Shown: positions 11,112-22,720, numbered from the stretch's first letter. The stretch: DNA of 64,000 nt from Calcarisporiella thermophila CBS 279.70 (GCF_041956535.1 NW_027192198.1:226551-290550), one strand, 5' to 3'. A program made the numbers and translations. Notes: a model not told the origin generated them from the sequence alone.

Positions 11112-11926
11112 TGTGGAAATGGAACAGAAAACAATAAAAGAGAGAGATAATTGGCGAGATCAACTCGAGCTCAGGGAAAAGTTCCAAGAAGTAGGCTCTG
11201 CGTCAAGCAAAAACAGGCTGGAACTGTAGCGAAAGAAAAAGCAGGCAATCAACCAGTGATGCGCTTCAAAGATGATGGGGAGAAGAGGACGGGGTGGCCG
11301 AGAGAAAATCTCTGATATTTAAGTTGGGGCCGCAGCATCGCCACGGGAGGCTTATCCGCCCCTTTCCCTAGCGAGATGCAGGGGATCCAGAATGGGAACC
11401 GCATTCAGGTCCGCCGCGGAATGCGAGGACCTTACTGGTTCTGGCCACTGAGATGAGTTCATCTGTTCGAACAGAGTCAACTGTGATCCCGGCGATTTGA
11501 TTTGAGCAAAGCCTAGGTGGCCTTTGCAAAGGGGGATAGGCTGCAACCCCCCCAACAGGACGAATCACTCCGTTCATTTCCGCATAAGAGACAGCTTTGT
11601 GATCGTTGGCCGATTGCTGCACGCTTGACTGTTTCTGCGTATTTCGGTTTCCTCCACAGGCTCTGGCCGGTTGCAGCTTAGGTGTGAGAACACTACTGCC
11701 CTCCTCTTGCCCTTCCCCTACGCCCCCTGCTCTCCCCTCTTCTCCTGTTCCCCGCTCCCTCCTCATCCCTGTAATCGTGCTCCTCTCCCCCATTTCCTAT
11801 GATCAGCGCGCTCGATCTGCCTATTTCCCTCAATATCATTCATTGATATTCTTTTACCAGCTTGATAACCGAGGAAATCCAGCCCATTTTTTCCCGACAT
11901 TTGCTTTTGCTAAGAGCCCCTCGCCA
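11112..11926. other. Intergenic, 5' region of the orphan membrane protein and Opy2-like gene
   Basis: About 0.8 kb between divergent starts. ORFs on both strands lack motifs. A C/T-rich block at about 11690-11790 precedes the Opy2-like gene. No discrete site assigned. Confidence 0.4.
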
Positions 11927-13200
11927 ATGGTGTCTCTGCGATGGTATTGGTGGCTCTTCGCATCCCATCTTACTCTCACTTTCATGCTCCTTGCACGAGC
12001 ATCCTCCCCTGGTGAGCCCTACTGTAATTGATACCCACGCAATGACTTGTAGTTCACCCGCTTTGTGCATTTGCTTGATTGCTTCCCCCATAGGATCTGA
12101 TCCCGATCAGGATAAACCCGGGATTCCTTTGTCCCAGCTTTTCCCTGGCACCGATAATAACACCGAGTGCATTGCCACTTGCAGCACCCCCAAATGCCCA
12201 CCAGAATGCCCCTCAGGTACCAAATGCGTCTTTCTCACTCGCACATGTACGGAATGCAGCCGGGCCGTATGTCTCACCCCTACCCACTCAATCAGAGGCG
12301 GCGACGACAAGAAACAGTCCAATTCAGCTTTATTACCCGGAATCATCGGTGGAATGGCTGGGGTGCTTGTCTTGGCAGTGGTGATTTACGTAGGCAGAAA
12401 ATATTATTTGCGCCGAAAGAGGCAGCGTCTTCTTTCCTCCAAGTTCCCCGGAGCAATGGAAGAGGCTAATAGGGACCGGCCTTTCGAGGTAGCCTTGGCT
12501 TTTTTTTTTCTTTTTCCTTCTGGCTATATTAACGGCGGTTGTTCGCTAGGGTCAGCGTTATAGCTCCGGCTCTGCCATTGTGCCCATCGGTTTTGTCTCC
12601 AATCGCTATTCGGATCTATCTCCCGGGGAGCCTTTCCCCCCCATCCCTCCAGGCCACACCAAGGACGACTTCTTCACCGACTACGTGCGCAGCCGGCGGC
12701 AAGCACACTCGATAGCCACGGTAGACACAACCCCTCTGACCCCTACTCTCCCTGAGGTTGCCGTCACTGCCAGCCGTGCACAACCGCAGCTGATGCGATG
12801 GAACTCGGGCAAAAAGGATTTATCTGAAGGCGGCCTACCGCAGAAGGAACTTTCGCAGGCGGAAGCGTCCCACTCTTTGGAGGGTGGCCATTTCGTAGGT
12901 CCCGTCTTCGGAGTTGGAGAGCCCGGAGAGCCGACGCTGGAAGTACAACGAAAATGCTCGTTGTTAAACGATGAAGCCATCAAGAATATCACCCAACCTT
13001 CTTCGCTTCCTACTACTACCGCTGGTACTTCCGTACCGTCCCCCCCCGTTCTGCCTCTGATCGAGACAGGGACAGATCTCTTTCCATCCTCATACTCCCC
13101 CCTCTCAAGACCCGCCCTCACGGACCCCTCCCTACCACCCGCGGGGACCGTAAGGGGCGAAGACGAGGGCGAGTCCATCACCATCGTGTGGAGGGGCTGA
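11927..13200 (+). CDS. OPY2: Opy2-like membrane anchor protein
   Basis: In yeast Opy2 anchors the adaptor Ste50 to the plasma membrane for HOG and filamentous MAP-kinase signalling. Exons 11927-12011, 12094-12488 and 12550-13200 encode 376 residues. Visible: signal peptide ending at ARASSPG, an eight-cysteine extracellular module typical of Opy2 (CIATCSTPKCPPECPSGTKC, then TCTECSRAVC), one membrane segment (LPGIIGGMAGVLVLAVVIYV), a basic stop (RKRQR), and a long cytosolic tail. Just after intron 2 the tail has SSGSAIVPIGFV, resembling the conserved IPI element of fungal Opy2 tails, and several Pro-rich and Ser/Thr segments. Intron 1 (phase 1) falls directly after the signal peptide and splits a Gly codon. 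Ste50-binding residues cannot be verified here. The Cys module and topology make the assignment fairly strong. Confidence 0.78.
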
Positions 13201-14085
13201 TTTTATTCAGGTTACGTCCGTGAAACCATTAAATAGCAAGGATGACACTATGCCTTAATGTGCCCCCACCCCCATCTTCTTTAATCATATTTAGTTTCCT
13301 TTCTTTTCACTTATGCTAATCCTGCGATATGTATATAGTTTGTTCTTTTAATATTGTAATATGACTCTACATTCTAGTCTTGACGGAGCCTCTTTTCCCA
13401 CCCCCTATGCCTTTTGTACAGGGATGAAGCGATGTTTTATTAATAGTAGTTTCCGGCCAATTTTTTAGGCGGGTGCACATCGGCATCCATGGTTAAGACA
13501 CCTATTTCGTGTTCGATGGTCTTGAGGCCATTCCATATGGTTGACAAATGGAACGGCTGCTTAGTCACGTTAATACACGCTTTTACGAACAACGAAAATA
13601 GATTTGTCAAATACTAGGAGAGAGTCTTCCGGTGATCCTTGTTGAAAAAGCACATGTTTGGGAGTTTTCTTCACCAAAACATCATGGGTGACAATTAGTC
13701 ATAGATAGATCCTAATAACGTTTAGGTTATAGAGTCCAAACAGACCAAGCGTTATCCAAAGATAGAGCGGGCTTTTCTGTGTATGGCTATGCCTTAGCGC
13801 AAGTTTCCCTTCCACTTGTTGACGTACGCTGGAAGCCAGGCCATGCATCATCCTTCATCGCTCTCCGTGAGCTCTCTTGCCACGATGTCCTTGGATTGAA
13901 CTCTGGCCTAAAAATTTTCCGATCGAGGGTTGAAACCGGAAGCCACAATCCTTTTATACCTTTTCAATTGCCATCTTCATATGAGGCAATACTTGCGCCT
14001 CATTCGCGGGGGTCCATGAAGTTTGGGTGAAAACTCTCTCCACCTTTTGCTCCTCGTTCCATTTTGCCTTTTTCCATTAATTAAT
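13201..14085. other. Intergenic, nothing recognised
   Basis: AT-rich 3'UTR-like sequence of the Opy2-like gene, then mixed sequence. An 83-codon ORF at 13779-14030 has no motif and is not called. Confidence 0.4.
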
Positions 14086-15230
14086 ATGGGTTGGAATACA
14101 TCGTTAACACGTCTCTTCAAAGACATATTTCTCAAAGTTCCCTTGGTATGCCCCCCCATGGCAGGCGCCAGTGGGGCAGAGCTGGCCGCGCAAGTTTCGT
14201 TGGCGGGTGGACTCGGATTCATCGGCGCGGGTAAAATTTCCTCGTTATAAAATAGAATACAATGGACCAACGTCGTGTCTTACCGTTTAAACATCCACGG
14301 CGCCGGTCCTCTTTCTAGGCTACCACAAGGATTCCGCTTGGCTCCTCTCCCAACTGAAACTCGCAAAGTCGTATTTCCCATCTCACGATCACCTTCCAAT
14401 TGGAGTTGGATTTGTTGCATGGCATCTAGCCGAAAATACCCATGTCATTCGTGACATGCTCGACCAGGCTCCGCCACTCTGTGCCGTATGGTTTGCATTT
14501 GGCGAAGCGCGTGAATTCGCTCGCGAAGTGAAGCGAAAGTGGCCCCATTGCCGTTTGTTTTTCCAGGTGACCACCGTGGCCGAGGCTCTGCATGTAAAAG
14601 AAGTGGCCGATGTGGTGGTTGCGCAGGGGTCGGATTCAGGGGGCCATGGGGCCCGGGAGAATTCGACGACGGTGGCCCTCACCGCGGAGATTGCCGATGC
14701 TCTTCCGGACAAGGTTGTCCTTGCCGCGGGTGGCCTTGTGGATGGACGGGGTCTCACGGCGGCACTCGCGCTAGGAGCCGCAGGGGCATGTATGGGGACG
14801 CGTTTCGCAGTCTCGAAGGAGTCCATGTTGCATCCGGAGAAGAAAGGACTGATGGTAGAGGTGGTGGACGGGGCCGAGACGGTGCGGACCGATATTTTCG
14901 ATCTGTTGAGAGGGCAAAATTGGCCGAAGGAATACGATGGTCGCGCGGTGCGGAATGAGGCCACGCGGGGTGTTTGCTCGATCGAGGAGCTTAAGAAAGG
15001 CTATGCCATTGCTGAGAAAGATGGGGATATTACGCGAGCGGTAGTCTAGACCTCTTCATCCGAGGTTTTCCGTCTCCATTTCTCATCCAGTCTGTTTGCA
15101 CTAGGTAACGTGGGCAGGCACGGGGGTTGGGTTAATTAAGGAGATCCTTCCGGCCGGAGACATCGTTCAAAACATCTCAAACGAGGCTCTTGAGCGTATC
15201 AAACTTCTCGGCTCGTATGTGAGTCAATGA
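14086..15230 (+). CDS. Nitronate monooxygenase (2-nitropropane dioxygenase family)
   Basis: FMN-dependent enzyme that oxidises alkyl nitronates, such as propionate-3-nitronate. Exons 14086-14230, 14319-15040 and 15105-15230 encode 330 residues. TIM-barrel motifs in order: VCPPMAGASGAELAAQVSLA and GGLGFIGAG near the N-terminus, FFQVTTVAEA, then VVAQGSDSGGHG (phosphate-binding and catalytic loop with the usual His), LAAGGLVDGRG, ALGAAGACMGTRF and the C-terminal WAGTGVGLIKEILPAG. Without the last intron the frame would stop at 15049 and lose the conserved WAGTGVG block, which supports the splice. No targeting peptide is evident. Length and motifs match fungal family members. Confidence 0.93.
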
Positions 15231-15566
15231 GCCTTGGCTAGAGCGGATTACCACGGCAAAAAAAAATTCCTGGTATTGCACCGTGGATCCCCTCTATCCC
15301 CATTCACCATGTTCACCAGTTTTAGGACTGCTTTTGACTTGAAATTTCTTGCCCATTTTAATTGCTTGCCAATTAGAACATACTTTTTTATGTCTCTATT
15401 AAAAAGATACAACAAGACCAGTAGTAGCGTTTTCCCTAGCAAAGAAACATAATTAAATGTAGAGCCTTAATATCGCAAAAGATATACGGCATCATTCCTT
15501 GATTAGGTGCCGAGCATTATCCATTGTCAGAGCCTTCGATCAGTGTAGTGTTACTGGCAGTGAGAT

Positions 15567-15655
15567 ATCTCAACCCGATAGCTGAGATGGCCGGGTGGGC
15601 AGGAGGCTACTTAGGCAAGAGCGGGCTGTGCTTCCACCGCCCCGCTCATTCTAAG
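15567..15655. other. Two predicted hairpins, possible structured RNA
   Basis: ATCTCA (15567-15572) pairs with TGAGAT (15583-15588). CTTAG plus GAGCGGG (15610-15614, 15619-15625) pairs with CCCGCTC plus CTAAG (15641-15647, 15651-15655), a 12-pair stem with one small internal loop and a 15-base terminal loop. The strand is unknown. Confidence 0.3.
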
Positions 15656-15687
15656 GTGTCGATTGCAACTTCATCGCAAGCCGGCTG

Positions 15688-15906
15688 CTAAATATTAATC
15701 TGAGCCATCGAGGTTTCGTATTCATTTTTCAGAGGGAAAGATTCGGCAGCGTCTTCATTCGGCGATCCGCCCTCCTCTGCTAGCTCTGGATCGAAAAAAG
15801 GCTGATCTTTCATGGTTTTATTTTCGGTGGGCGACCATTTTTGAGCACGGACCAGCCCGGATCGGCAAGGCTGTTCGGCTTCATTTTGATTTCTACCAAA
15901 AGGCAA
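15688..15906 (-). CDS. Short hypothetical protein, uncertain
   Basis: A 72-codon open frame whose C-terminal half is hydrophilic and not low-complexity (MKDQPFFDPELAEEGG, then a Tyr-containing end). No family recognised, no signal or membrane segment. It may begin at the internal Met of MKDQPFF or be the last exon of a spliced gene. A chance ORF remains possible. Confidence 0.25.
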   Translation of the reverse strand: MPFGRNQNEAEQPCRSGLVRAQKWSPTENKTMKDQPFFDPELAEEGGSPNEDAAESFPLKNEYETSMAQINI

Positions 15907-16024
15907 AAATACTCCTAGCCGGAGAAATTGCTGGCCAAATTTTTGCCGATGGGTAGCTTAAGATAAAAGGCACGGCCCGTGATTCTGTTTTTAATTTTTG
16001 CACACACACCCCTTCCCTACCGCC

Positions 16025-17104
16025 ATGCAACTCCGATTCCTTATTTTGTTAGTGCTGCTCACGTTTGCTCTAGCGAGCCCCGGTAAGCATCCCGCTAAGT
16101 ACACATTCTAACTTAGCGACGCGGCCTAACGCCTCTACTGTTTTTCTCTCCCTGAATTAGGATCTCTACACGAGCGCGACTTTAGTTTCCCGCTGGCCTC
16201 TCCCCAGTCCTCCTCTCCACAATTCTCACCCACCTTTCCATTCTTTCACAACCCATTCGAAAGCATAGTACGATGGGCACACAATATCCACGAAGCATTC
16301 CGCGCAGCACGCCGCGAAGGAAATGAGCCCAGTTCGCAGCAGCCTCAGGGAAGCTCCAAGCCTATGCTCTTCGGAGCAAACAGCAACCCATCGGCGCTCC
16401 CCGGATCCTCTCTCCCACTCCTACAGCCTCTTCCTCCGCCTCCTCCGCAGTTTGCATCGCATGCAGCTCCCCAGCCACAGCAACCTTTGCCATCAATCCC
16501 TCGCCAAGCTGCTGCTCCTCCGCCCCCGCCCCCGCCCCCGCCCCCACCACCGCCACCACCGGCATTTCGCTATTCGCCCCAGCAATACTATCCTCCCCCT
16601 CAGCCACAGGCCTACGCCCCTATCCAAGATTCTCCCGCCGTCTTTGCGCCCCCTCCTCAACCCCCCGCTTTCATGCGCCCGCCCCTCCCTCAATTTCTCG
16701 CACCCGCGCCAGCTGCCACGCCTTTTGCTCAATCTTCGCAGCCCGACCCTATGTCGGACTTCTATGAGCCTCAGCCGGCCCCAAACCCTCCCGCAGTCAA
16801 CCGCGGCCCATTCCTATTACCAAACCTGGCCGCACCTAGCGTTCCGATGTTTGGGGCGCTTCCCACCTCCCCGCCTGGCTTATCTCCCTTCAACCCGCTG
16901 ATTCCAAATCGATTTCAACCATTCGGTTTATTACCATCGCCAATCCGGACGGACATGTCCATGCCCTCGTTTTTGCGGATGGCCACCCCGTCTGCCAGCC
17001 TAGAATTAAATTCCCCGCTACCCTCGGTGTCGGGTGCGACTTCACAAAAGGCATGGAAAGGGTTGTACGCAGGCGGGATTCTGCTGGCTGCGTTGATTTT
17101 ATAA
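16025..17104 (+). CDS. Proline-rich GPI-anchored surface protein
   Basis: Exons 16025-16082 and 16161-17104 encode 333 residues. The first 18 residues are a signal peptide (LRFLILLVLLTFALA). The mature part is about a quarter proline, with a run of 15 prolines near residue 155, many Pro-Gln and Pro-Ala pairs, and little predicted structure. The C-terminus has small residues (VSGATS), a short spacer and a hydrophobic tail (LYAGGILLAALIL) ending at the stop, which is the GPI-attachment layout. It is likely an extended cell-wall or plasma-membrane protein. The phase-1 intron directly follows the signal peptide within a Gly codon in an SPGS context, as in the Opy2-like gene. No enzymatic domain is visible. 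Confidence 0.75.
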
Positions 17105-18348
17105 GGAAGACGCGCTTTTCTAGGATAAACTCTTTGTGATATCTTTGTTCCCTCCTTTGACTCAACCCTTGTGCTAATTTATCCAAGCTTATACGCATAT
17201 ACCTCGGATGGTTTCTTATTTGTTTTTTTTTTTTCGGCTTCAATTGTAAAATGGAAGAAATAAGAAGATTCCGAATCTGTTCAATTGAGAGTGGAAAGCT
17301 TAGGCGAATAGGCATGGGACTTTAGCACCATACAAAGTTAACTTTGTTAAACCCATCGCGTTAACTAATTTTCATCTTTCGTCCACTTCCTACATGAACT
17401 AGGTGATGCATATTGCTGGTTAAACTGCTTTGAATACATTGCCTTTTATTTAAATGACAATGTATTCTCTGAACTGGCTCTTAGTGATGATATACCGAAT
17501 GTCTGATATTATTCTATCCTCATGCACGAGTATGCAGAGAAAGATCAAATACTTCTTAAATAGAAAATCTAGATCCGTTATGGCAGCGTAAAATAGTCTT
17601 ATTATTGCAGAGTTATCGCAGGTTTTGTGAGTGCTTTCTTTCCTATCTGGTAGCCTAATTTTATCATAAAGTAATTTTGAGCTTTTATCCAAGGTTGGAA
17701 TAGGTTGTCTAGATTTAATAGCAAAACTGGCTGCGTCTTTTTTTTTTCCCATATGGATCTGAAAATTTCCCCCCCAAATTGCCTGACTGTTCAAGTGATG
17801 TGTGAACAGATTATGACAACAAAGAGTCAAAAATCATGCTGCCGTTCAAATATGTCATACGTATTTTCCTATTTAACAAGTGGTTTTTTTATTTTCATGT
17901 AAAATTACGGTTCCTTCATTTTCGACATAATTTTGGATTTCTCGCTCAACAATAATTGAGAAGGGAACTTGTGGCTTAGGTATTCGTTACTTTAAATGTT
18001 GACTTTTGTTGAGGACATTGGTTAGTCAAAGATAATCATCAACATCCCTTCACACTAACAAAGCATATCAACGAGTTATATTTTTCTTTTCTTTTTTCTT
18101 TTAGCTAATCGGGACGACCTTTTTCCTTTTTTCCCCTTTCTTTTCTTTTCCTATTTTACACGGTTGAACAATTTACTATTTGTATTTAACGGCACGACTA
18201 CCGATCTTTAATATAAATATTTGTACGTTTTCTTTATTACATTCCCTCTCATAGCATTATACTCTCTCTTTTTTTTTCCCCTCTCTTGCTTTATATATAC
18301 CTCTATATATTTCTTTGGCTTACTTGTACACAAAACACCCAGCATACA
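17105..18348. other. Long AT-rich intergenic region
   Basis: About 1.2 kb, AT-rich, with poly-T and T/C runs near 18060-18290 just upstream of the DUF2045 gene, probably its promoter and leader. No RNA gene or coding signal was recognised. Confidence 0.5.
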
Positions 18349-19786
18349 ATGTCCAATCTTCAGGAAATCCTAGACCGCCTCGTAGCTGAGAATCTTCATG
18401 GCCCTCTCACTTCATTCTCAGGGCATTCGCTCCGAAAACCAGCATCAGGCGGATCATTGTTCGGGCGTTACAAAGAGGATGGTGATCTCGATGGAAAAGA
18501 CCCTAGGTTTTTATCGGAATGATATTGTGATGGATGGCGGGTCTTATATATTGTATGAATTCTACTAGATGGCTCGAACTCTTTACAAAATATTTCGTGG
18601 AGAATGCCGACTCTCGTCATGACGATATGTTGTTTTTTGTGCGGCAGCCCCACGCCGGAAACGATGGAGAAGAGCCCGTGTTTGTAAAGCGGCGACAAGC
18701 GAATAATCAGCTTCCGCCTGTGGATGATCTGGTGCTATGGAAGGAAACATTTTATTTGAATTTGATTGTGCAGGTAAATAGAATCTACTTTGGTGAAGTC
18801 TCATATGGCGAATCTAATCCTGTCTAAAGCTGCCTTGCAAACTAACCGTGGCGGTTTGCCGTCGAGTCACTGAAAATGACAAGACAAGCATGATGTGCTC
18901 TCGCAAGCACGTGAGCAAACGTGTATATGCATTGCCAACAAAGTCGCGCGTGGACATGAAGGAATCACGGTGGGAGTGCTCCTACCCGCTCATCTACTAC
19001 GTCATCGACGACTACGAAGATATGTTTGCCAACCTGGTGGTAAAAGAGGGCGAGTATTTATGTGTTGAGCTTGCAGTCACCATCCCGCATGCCACCAACA
19101 CCGAAGATCTGCAGCAGAAACAGCGGCGGCAGAGGGATAAGAGTGGCAATCACCACGAGCTGGATGACTCTGGGGACGAGGAGGATGAAGAGGATGACGG
19201 CGGGCCATTCACGCCCTACGGGCTCAGTGGTTCATCAAGGGCAAGTAACAAGCCCTTCCCTCAGCCTTCCGCAACCAAAATCACCCTCTTCCAGGGTGCA
19301 GCCTCCTACTCGGCCATGCTCGATATCTACCGCCAGAAATCGGTCGGTAAGTCCTCCTCGCGTCGGTTCCATCTGGGCTCGCATAAGCCCTCCACGGAGT
19401 ACATCATGATGCGTGGCCCCGGAGGTAAGGGCCACGCTCAGGTTGCCATCACTGCGTTTGCAAGTGCCGAGAGTCCGGACGTGTTCCATTTACCCTCCTC
19501 CGAGGGAGACGGCTACGGAAGGGAATCACCCGTCCCCCAGCACCCCGAGGATAAACTGGAGGAGACCGGGGGAGAGCCGGGAGATAGACGGCGAAGCATA
19601 CTGCATAGATCAAATTCGGCGGGATCGTTATTCCAGTCGCTCAAGCGGCTCTCTCTCTCTTCCCTTACAGAGCGACATGCGCCCGAACCAAACAGCTTGA
19701 AATGTTGTATGACCTTTGTGAATGTACCCTGGCAAAGCATTATCAGCGATCTGTTAACATATGCGAGGAAGCGTCCTGCTAGCTAA
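18349..19786 (+). CDS. KIAA0930-like (DUF2045) protein, function unknown
   Basis: Exons 18349-18506, 18569-18773 and 18830-19786 encode 439 residues. Conserved blocks of the KIAA0930 family appear in order: KDPRWLELFTKYF, SRHDDMLFFVR, LVLWKETFYLNLIVQ, LTVAVC, SYP-like WECSYPLIYYVIDDYEDMF, VKEGEYLCVEL, ITLFQGAASYSAMLDIY, MMRGPGGKGHAQVAI and the C-terminal block MTFVNVPWQSIISDLL. Human KIAA0930 has no defined biochemical role, so none is given here. Fungal-specific features are an acidic insert (DSGDEEDEEDDGG) and a Ser-rich region before the last block. Intron 1 uses a weak donor (GTTTTTAT); the join is supported by frame and by continuity of the conserved block. Confidence 0.82.
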
Positions 19787-20268
19787 CCCTCGTGGCATTT
19801 TTCATTGCGTCACTTCAATTGGTATTTTTTTTTTTTACTATTTTTTGTGTATGAATTATGATATATTACTCACTTCTCATCCCTCTTTGTTCTCTCGTTT
19901 TGTGTTGTTTTCCACCTTCTTTCCTTCTTTTTTACAGCTCTCTCTCGACTACGACTATACCCCCCCTCCCCCTTTCTCCTTTATATTATACTTATATTAA
20001 TTTTTAATATTCTCTCATTATGCTTGCTCTGATAAAGTGATCTTTTTCAATAGACCAGTGCAGTATAGGATGATTCCCTTTCTTTGGAAGGCTAAGCGGG
20101 GTCTATGAATTGAAAAATTCAACGAATTTCGATTTGAATCGGTTTTTCATTACCAACCAAAAAAAGCACTATCCCTCAAAACCGTGCTACTTGGATTCTC
20201 AGATCCCTTGGCTCTCCCCTCGAAACTCGAAAAAGCACCCTCAAGGCAAAAATCATATTGGCATCACG
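19787..20268. other. Intergenic
   Basis: 3' region of the DUF2045 gene, pyrimidine- and AT-rich; nothing recognised. Confidence 0.4.
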
Positions 20269-20454
20269 ATGCTGGAGATTTTCCATTACCTCTCTCATTC
20301 CTTCCTATGGTTGTCCATCGTTTTTTTGGTACCCATTTTCATTCTGATTCTAGCCGACTATGTGGTGAGTGTCGTTGTATCTGTGGCAAGTAGTGTAAAC
20401 TCGTCCCGAGAGCAGAGGAGGCAAAAAAGAGAGGAGAAAAGCAAAGTGGCGTGA
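20269..20454 (+). CDS. Small single-pass membrane protein
   Basis: 61 residues. A long hydrophobic segment (about 10-40, FLWLSIVFLVPIFILILADY) is followed by a strongly basic and polar tail (SSREQRRQKREEKSK). This charge pattern suggests an N-out or tail-facing-cytosol membrane protein. No family recognised. An upstream in-frame ATG at 20110 would add 53 residues of no evident character, so I prefer the internal start. Confidence 0.4.
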   Translation: MLEIFHYLSHSFLWLSIVFLVPIFILILADYVVSVVVSVASSVNSSREQRRQKREEKSKVA

Positions 20455-21321
20455 TTGACAGGGGCGTACGTGAATGGTTGAAAGACGTTGTAGCCATTAC
20501 ATGGATCTCGGTCGGCTTTGTGTTTCCCAGTTGCAAAGAGTCTATTGTTTCGAAGTTGCTATCTACTCGATCCTCTCCCCTATTTCCTCTTCGCCGCCTA
20601 TATACTTTTTAGCTTTTTTATATTTCTTGGACTGAATCACGAACATTTGGGAATATGCACCTGTTGTTTTTTTTTCTTTAGTCTCTTCAATTCGTTTAAT
20701 CTCTGATTGAAATTCTCACACTTCCGCCTACTTTGTTTTGCGCGATATTGCCTGTTATTATTATTATTTACATTTATTTATATTTTTACTGACTTGTATT
20801 TCCAGGGTGGTTCGAAAAGGACCATCTCTTTTATTTCTTCTTGGCTTCAGCATATGTGTGTATCTATTTGAACTCCAGTAGTTCATCAATAAATGCCATA
20901 GCCATTTCTGTTTTCAATATTCTTTGCTCCTTTAGAGACTAGTTCTATTTCGATCTGATATGAATACATGATCACATCGTAATGCGCAACTCTGGGCGGT
21001 ATTTAGAAGATTTCCTTCTGTGTCTATACGGATGTGCTGGTACGATTTTGCCACTTTTTATTGTCAGAGCGCATTCTTGATTCTCGAATTGAGCAACAGG
21101 AAGAGCAATATCCTTGAACAGCCATATCCACAGTAGGGCTCTATTCCGCATGTTACTCATTTATAATAATAAGTTTTCATTTGGTTGAGATATATCTTTA
21201 ATATGTCGATATCCAGATAGTTAATCAAATTTAGTAGGGGACCTAAATGCCGCCGCTGGGTCTACAAGAATACCCCCTCTCCCCCTCCTTGGTTACAATG
21301 CAGTCCCATGGAGATTAACCC
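20455..21321. other. Intergenic, AT-rich
   Basis: No supported gene. Short minus-strand ORFs near 20972-21160 have no motif. Confidence 0.4.
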
Positions 21322-22099
21322 TCAAGGATGATGGAACTCCTCATGTTCAGGCTCCAGCAAAAACATCTGGTTGAGGTTGTCAAAGGGCTAAATATAAAAA
21401 TGATTATCATCAGGAAGAGTTGGGAACAGTATGTTGAGCGAATTCTCATCCCACCTTTTTCTCATAGAGGATAACTTTTGGTTGACAAAAAAATAAAAAG
21501 GATCAATGTGAGAAGCAAGATGAGGAGTAGAGAGGGATCCAATGGATGAGCCATTTGAACACTTACTCTCAGTGCCATCTTTGTCGGTATCCCCGCGGAT
21601 GTCCACGACAAGATTGGATTTGTCGTGTAAAGGAAGCAAAAATCCACGGTCAAACATAAATCGTTGGTTATGGGCATCTTTGACGGTTTTTCTAGTATAC
21701 TGGCAGAGGCCAGCAACGGGCTTTAGCTTGCCTATTGAGATATCAGCTTGGTGAAATAGACAATGAAAATATCTCACAAGCTACTACCTCCAGCAATATC
21801 CAGAACTAGCCCGGAATTTTTGTTTATTAGAAAGCCATTGTCATGCTTCCAGAGCTGATTGTGTGCCTCATCGCCTAGTTTCTGTTTCCATAGGATGACT
21901 CTTGCACCCGGCTTTGGTATGGATATGAAGATTATTGGATGAGAGCGGTTTGAGTAAAGAGGGAGGAAATGAAACACGTGATCCTCCATCTAATGAAACA
22001 ATGAAACTATACTTTCTTGGAATTCTCACAGACATCGAGGACACAGTTCCCGTATTTTCGAGATTTTATATAGAAATAGCCTGAGGGGAAGCCCGACAT
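21322..22099 (-). CDS. Small beta-trefoil (ricin-B-type) lectin-like protein
   Basis: Six exons (22099-22030, 21989-21976, 21911-21788, 21731-21567, 21474-21455, 21387-21322) encode 152 residues, the size of one beta-trefoil domain. The three internal repeats are seen as GYFYIKSRKYGNCVLDV, GFLINKNSGLVLDIAGG and GFLLPLHDKSNLVVDIRG, each followed by a trefoil strand such as VILWKQK or IILYEKK with NQLW- or NQMF-type ends. There is no catalytic domain and no signal peptide, so it is a cytosolic carbohydrate- or protein-binding module, not a toxin. Exons 2 and 5 are 14 and 20 bases. The donor of exon 2 (GTTTCA) is weak, but frame and repeat continuity support it. Confidence 0.82.
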
Positions 22100-22720
22100 C
22101 GGAGAGCAACAAGGTGCAGGTAGTGAGGAAAATAATTAGGGAAGAATTCAATCTCAAGGAGGACAAGTGACTGCTTATATGGATGACGTTGAATTGAACC
22201 AACATTTTCACTTCCTCTTCCTCTTTCGTCTGCCTCCGTTCCGATCAAGGGCATCAAAGTTTCAATTGAATTCTCAGTTCAACCTTCTGTTATTTTTTCC
22301 CTCCTTTCGCCTTTGATCACACACTCATCTGCTTATTGCTTCTGCCTTCCTCATCTCTTATTCTACTTTCCTCTTTTAATATCAATTTTATACATGTGCA
22401 CCTTTTATTTTATTGTGGCCTGATTAATTATATATTTTGAAAGCGGCTTTTTTTTTATCCCCACTGCTAGCCTGCTCGTGCTCCTACTCTAAGTGATTGA
22501 GAGGTCGATTTATTCAAAAACTGAATTGGGAGTAGCTGTCACTACCGGAGCTATAATCAACGACTAAATAACAAAGAGCTAGTTGAGCATTACAAGGGTA
22601 AATTCAAATTTATTATATAATTAATGAACATGTCCATTTTTCTCATCCCCCCGCCTTCTCCTCCCCCTTACTCCAATACTAGACTCAACCTAGATCGTCT
22701 CCATATCATCAAGGCCTAAC
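22100..22720. promoter_or_regulatory. Divergent 5' region, lectin / MUB1
   Basis: 621 bases between opposing starts, AT-rich with T/C tracts. No site assigned. Confidence 0.4.

Larger units (their letters stand above)
15231..16024. other. Intergenic with a structured GC-rich segment
   Basis: Contains the hairpins at 15567-15655 and a possible short minus-strand gene (15688-15906), otherwise AT-rich. Confidence 0.4.

Noticed and set aside
13779-14030. 83-codon ORF upstream of the nitronate monooxygenase
   Set aside because: No family signal and not joinable to the downstream gene.
16323-16901. 192-codon ORF in another frame of the proline-rich gene
   Set aside because: Frame shadow of a repetitive C-rich coding sequence.
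21322-22099. Idea that the ricin-type fold marks a toxin
   Set aside because: Only the lectin fold is present; there is no catalytic chain or secretion signal.
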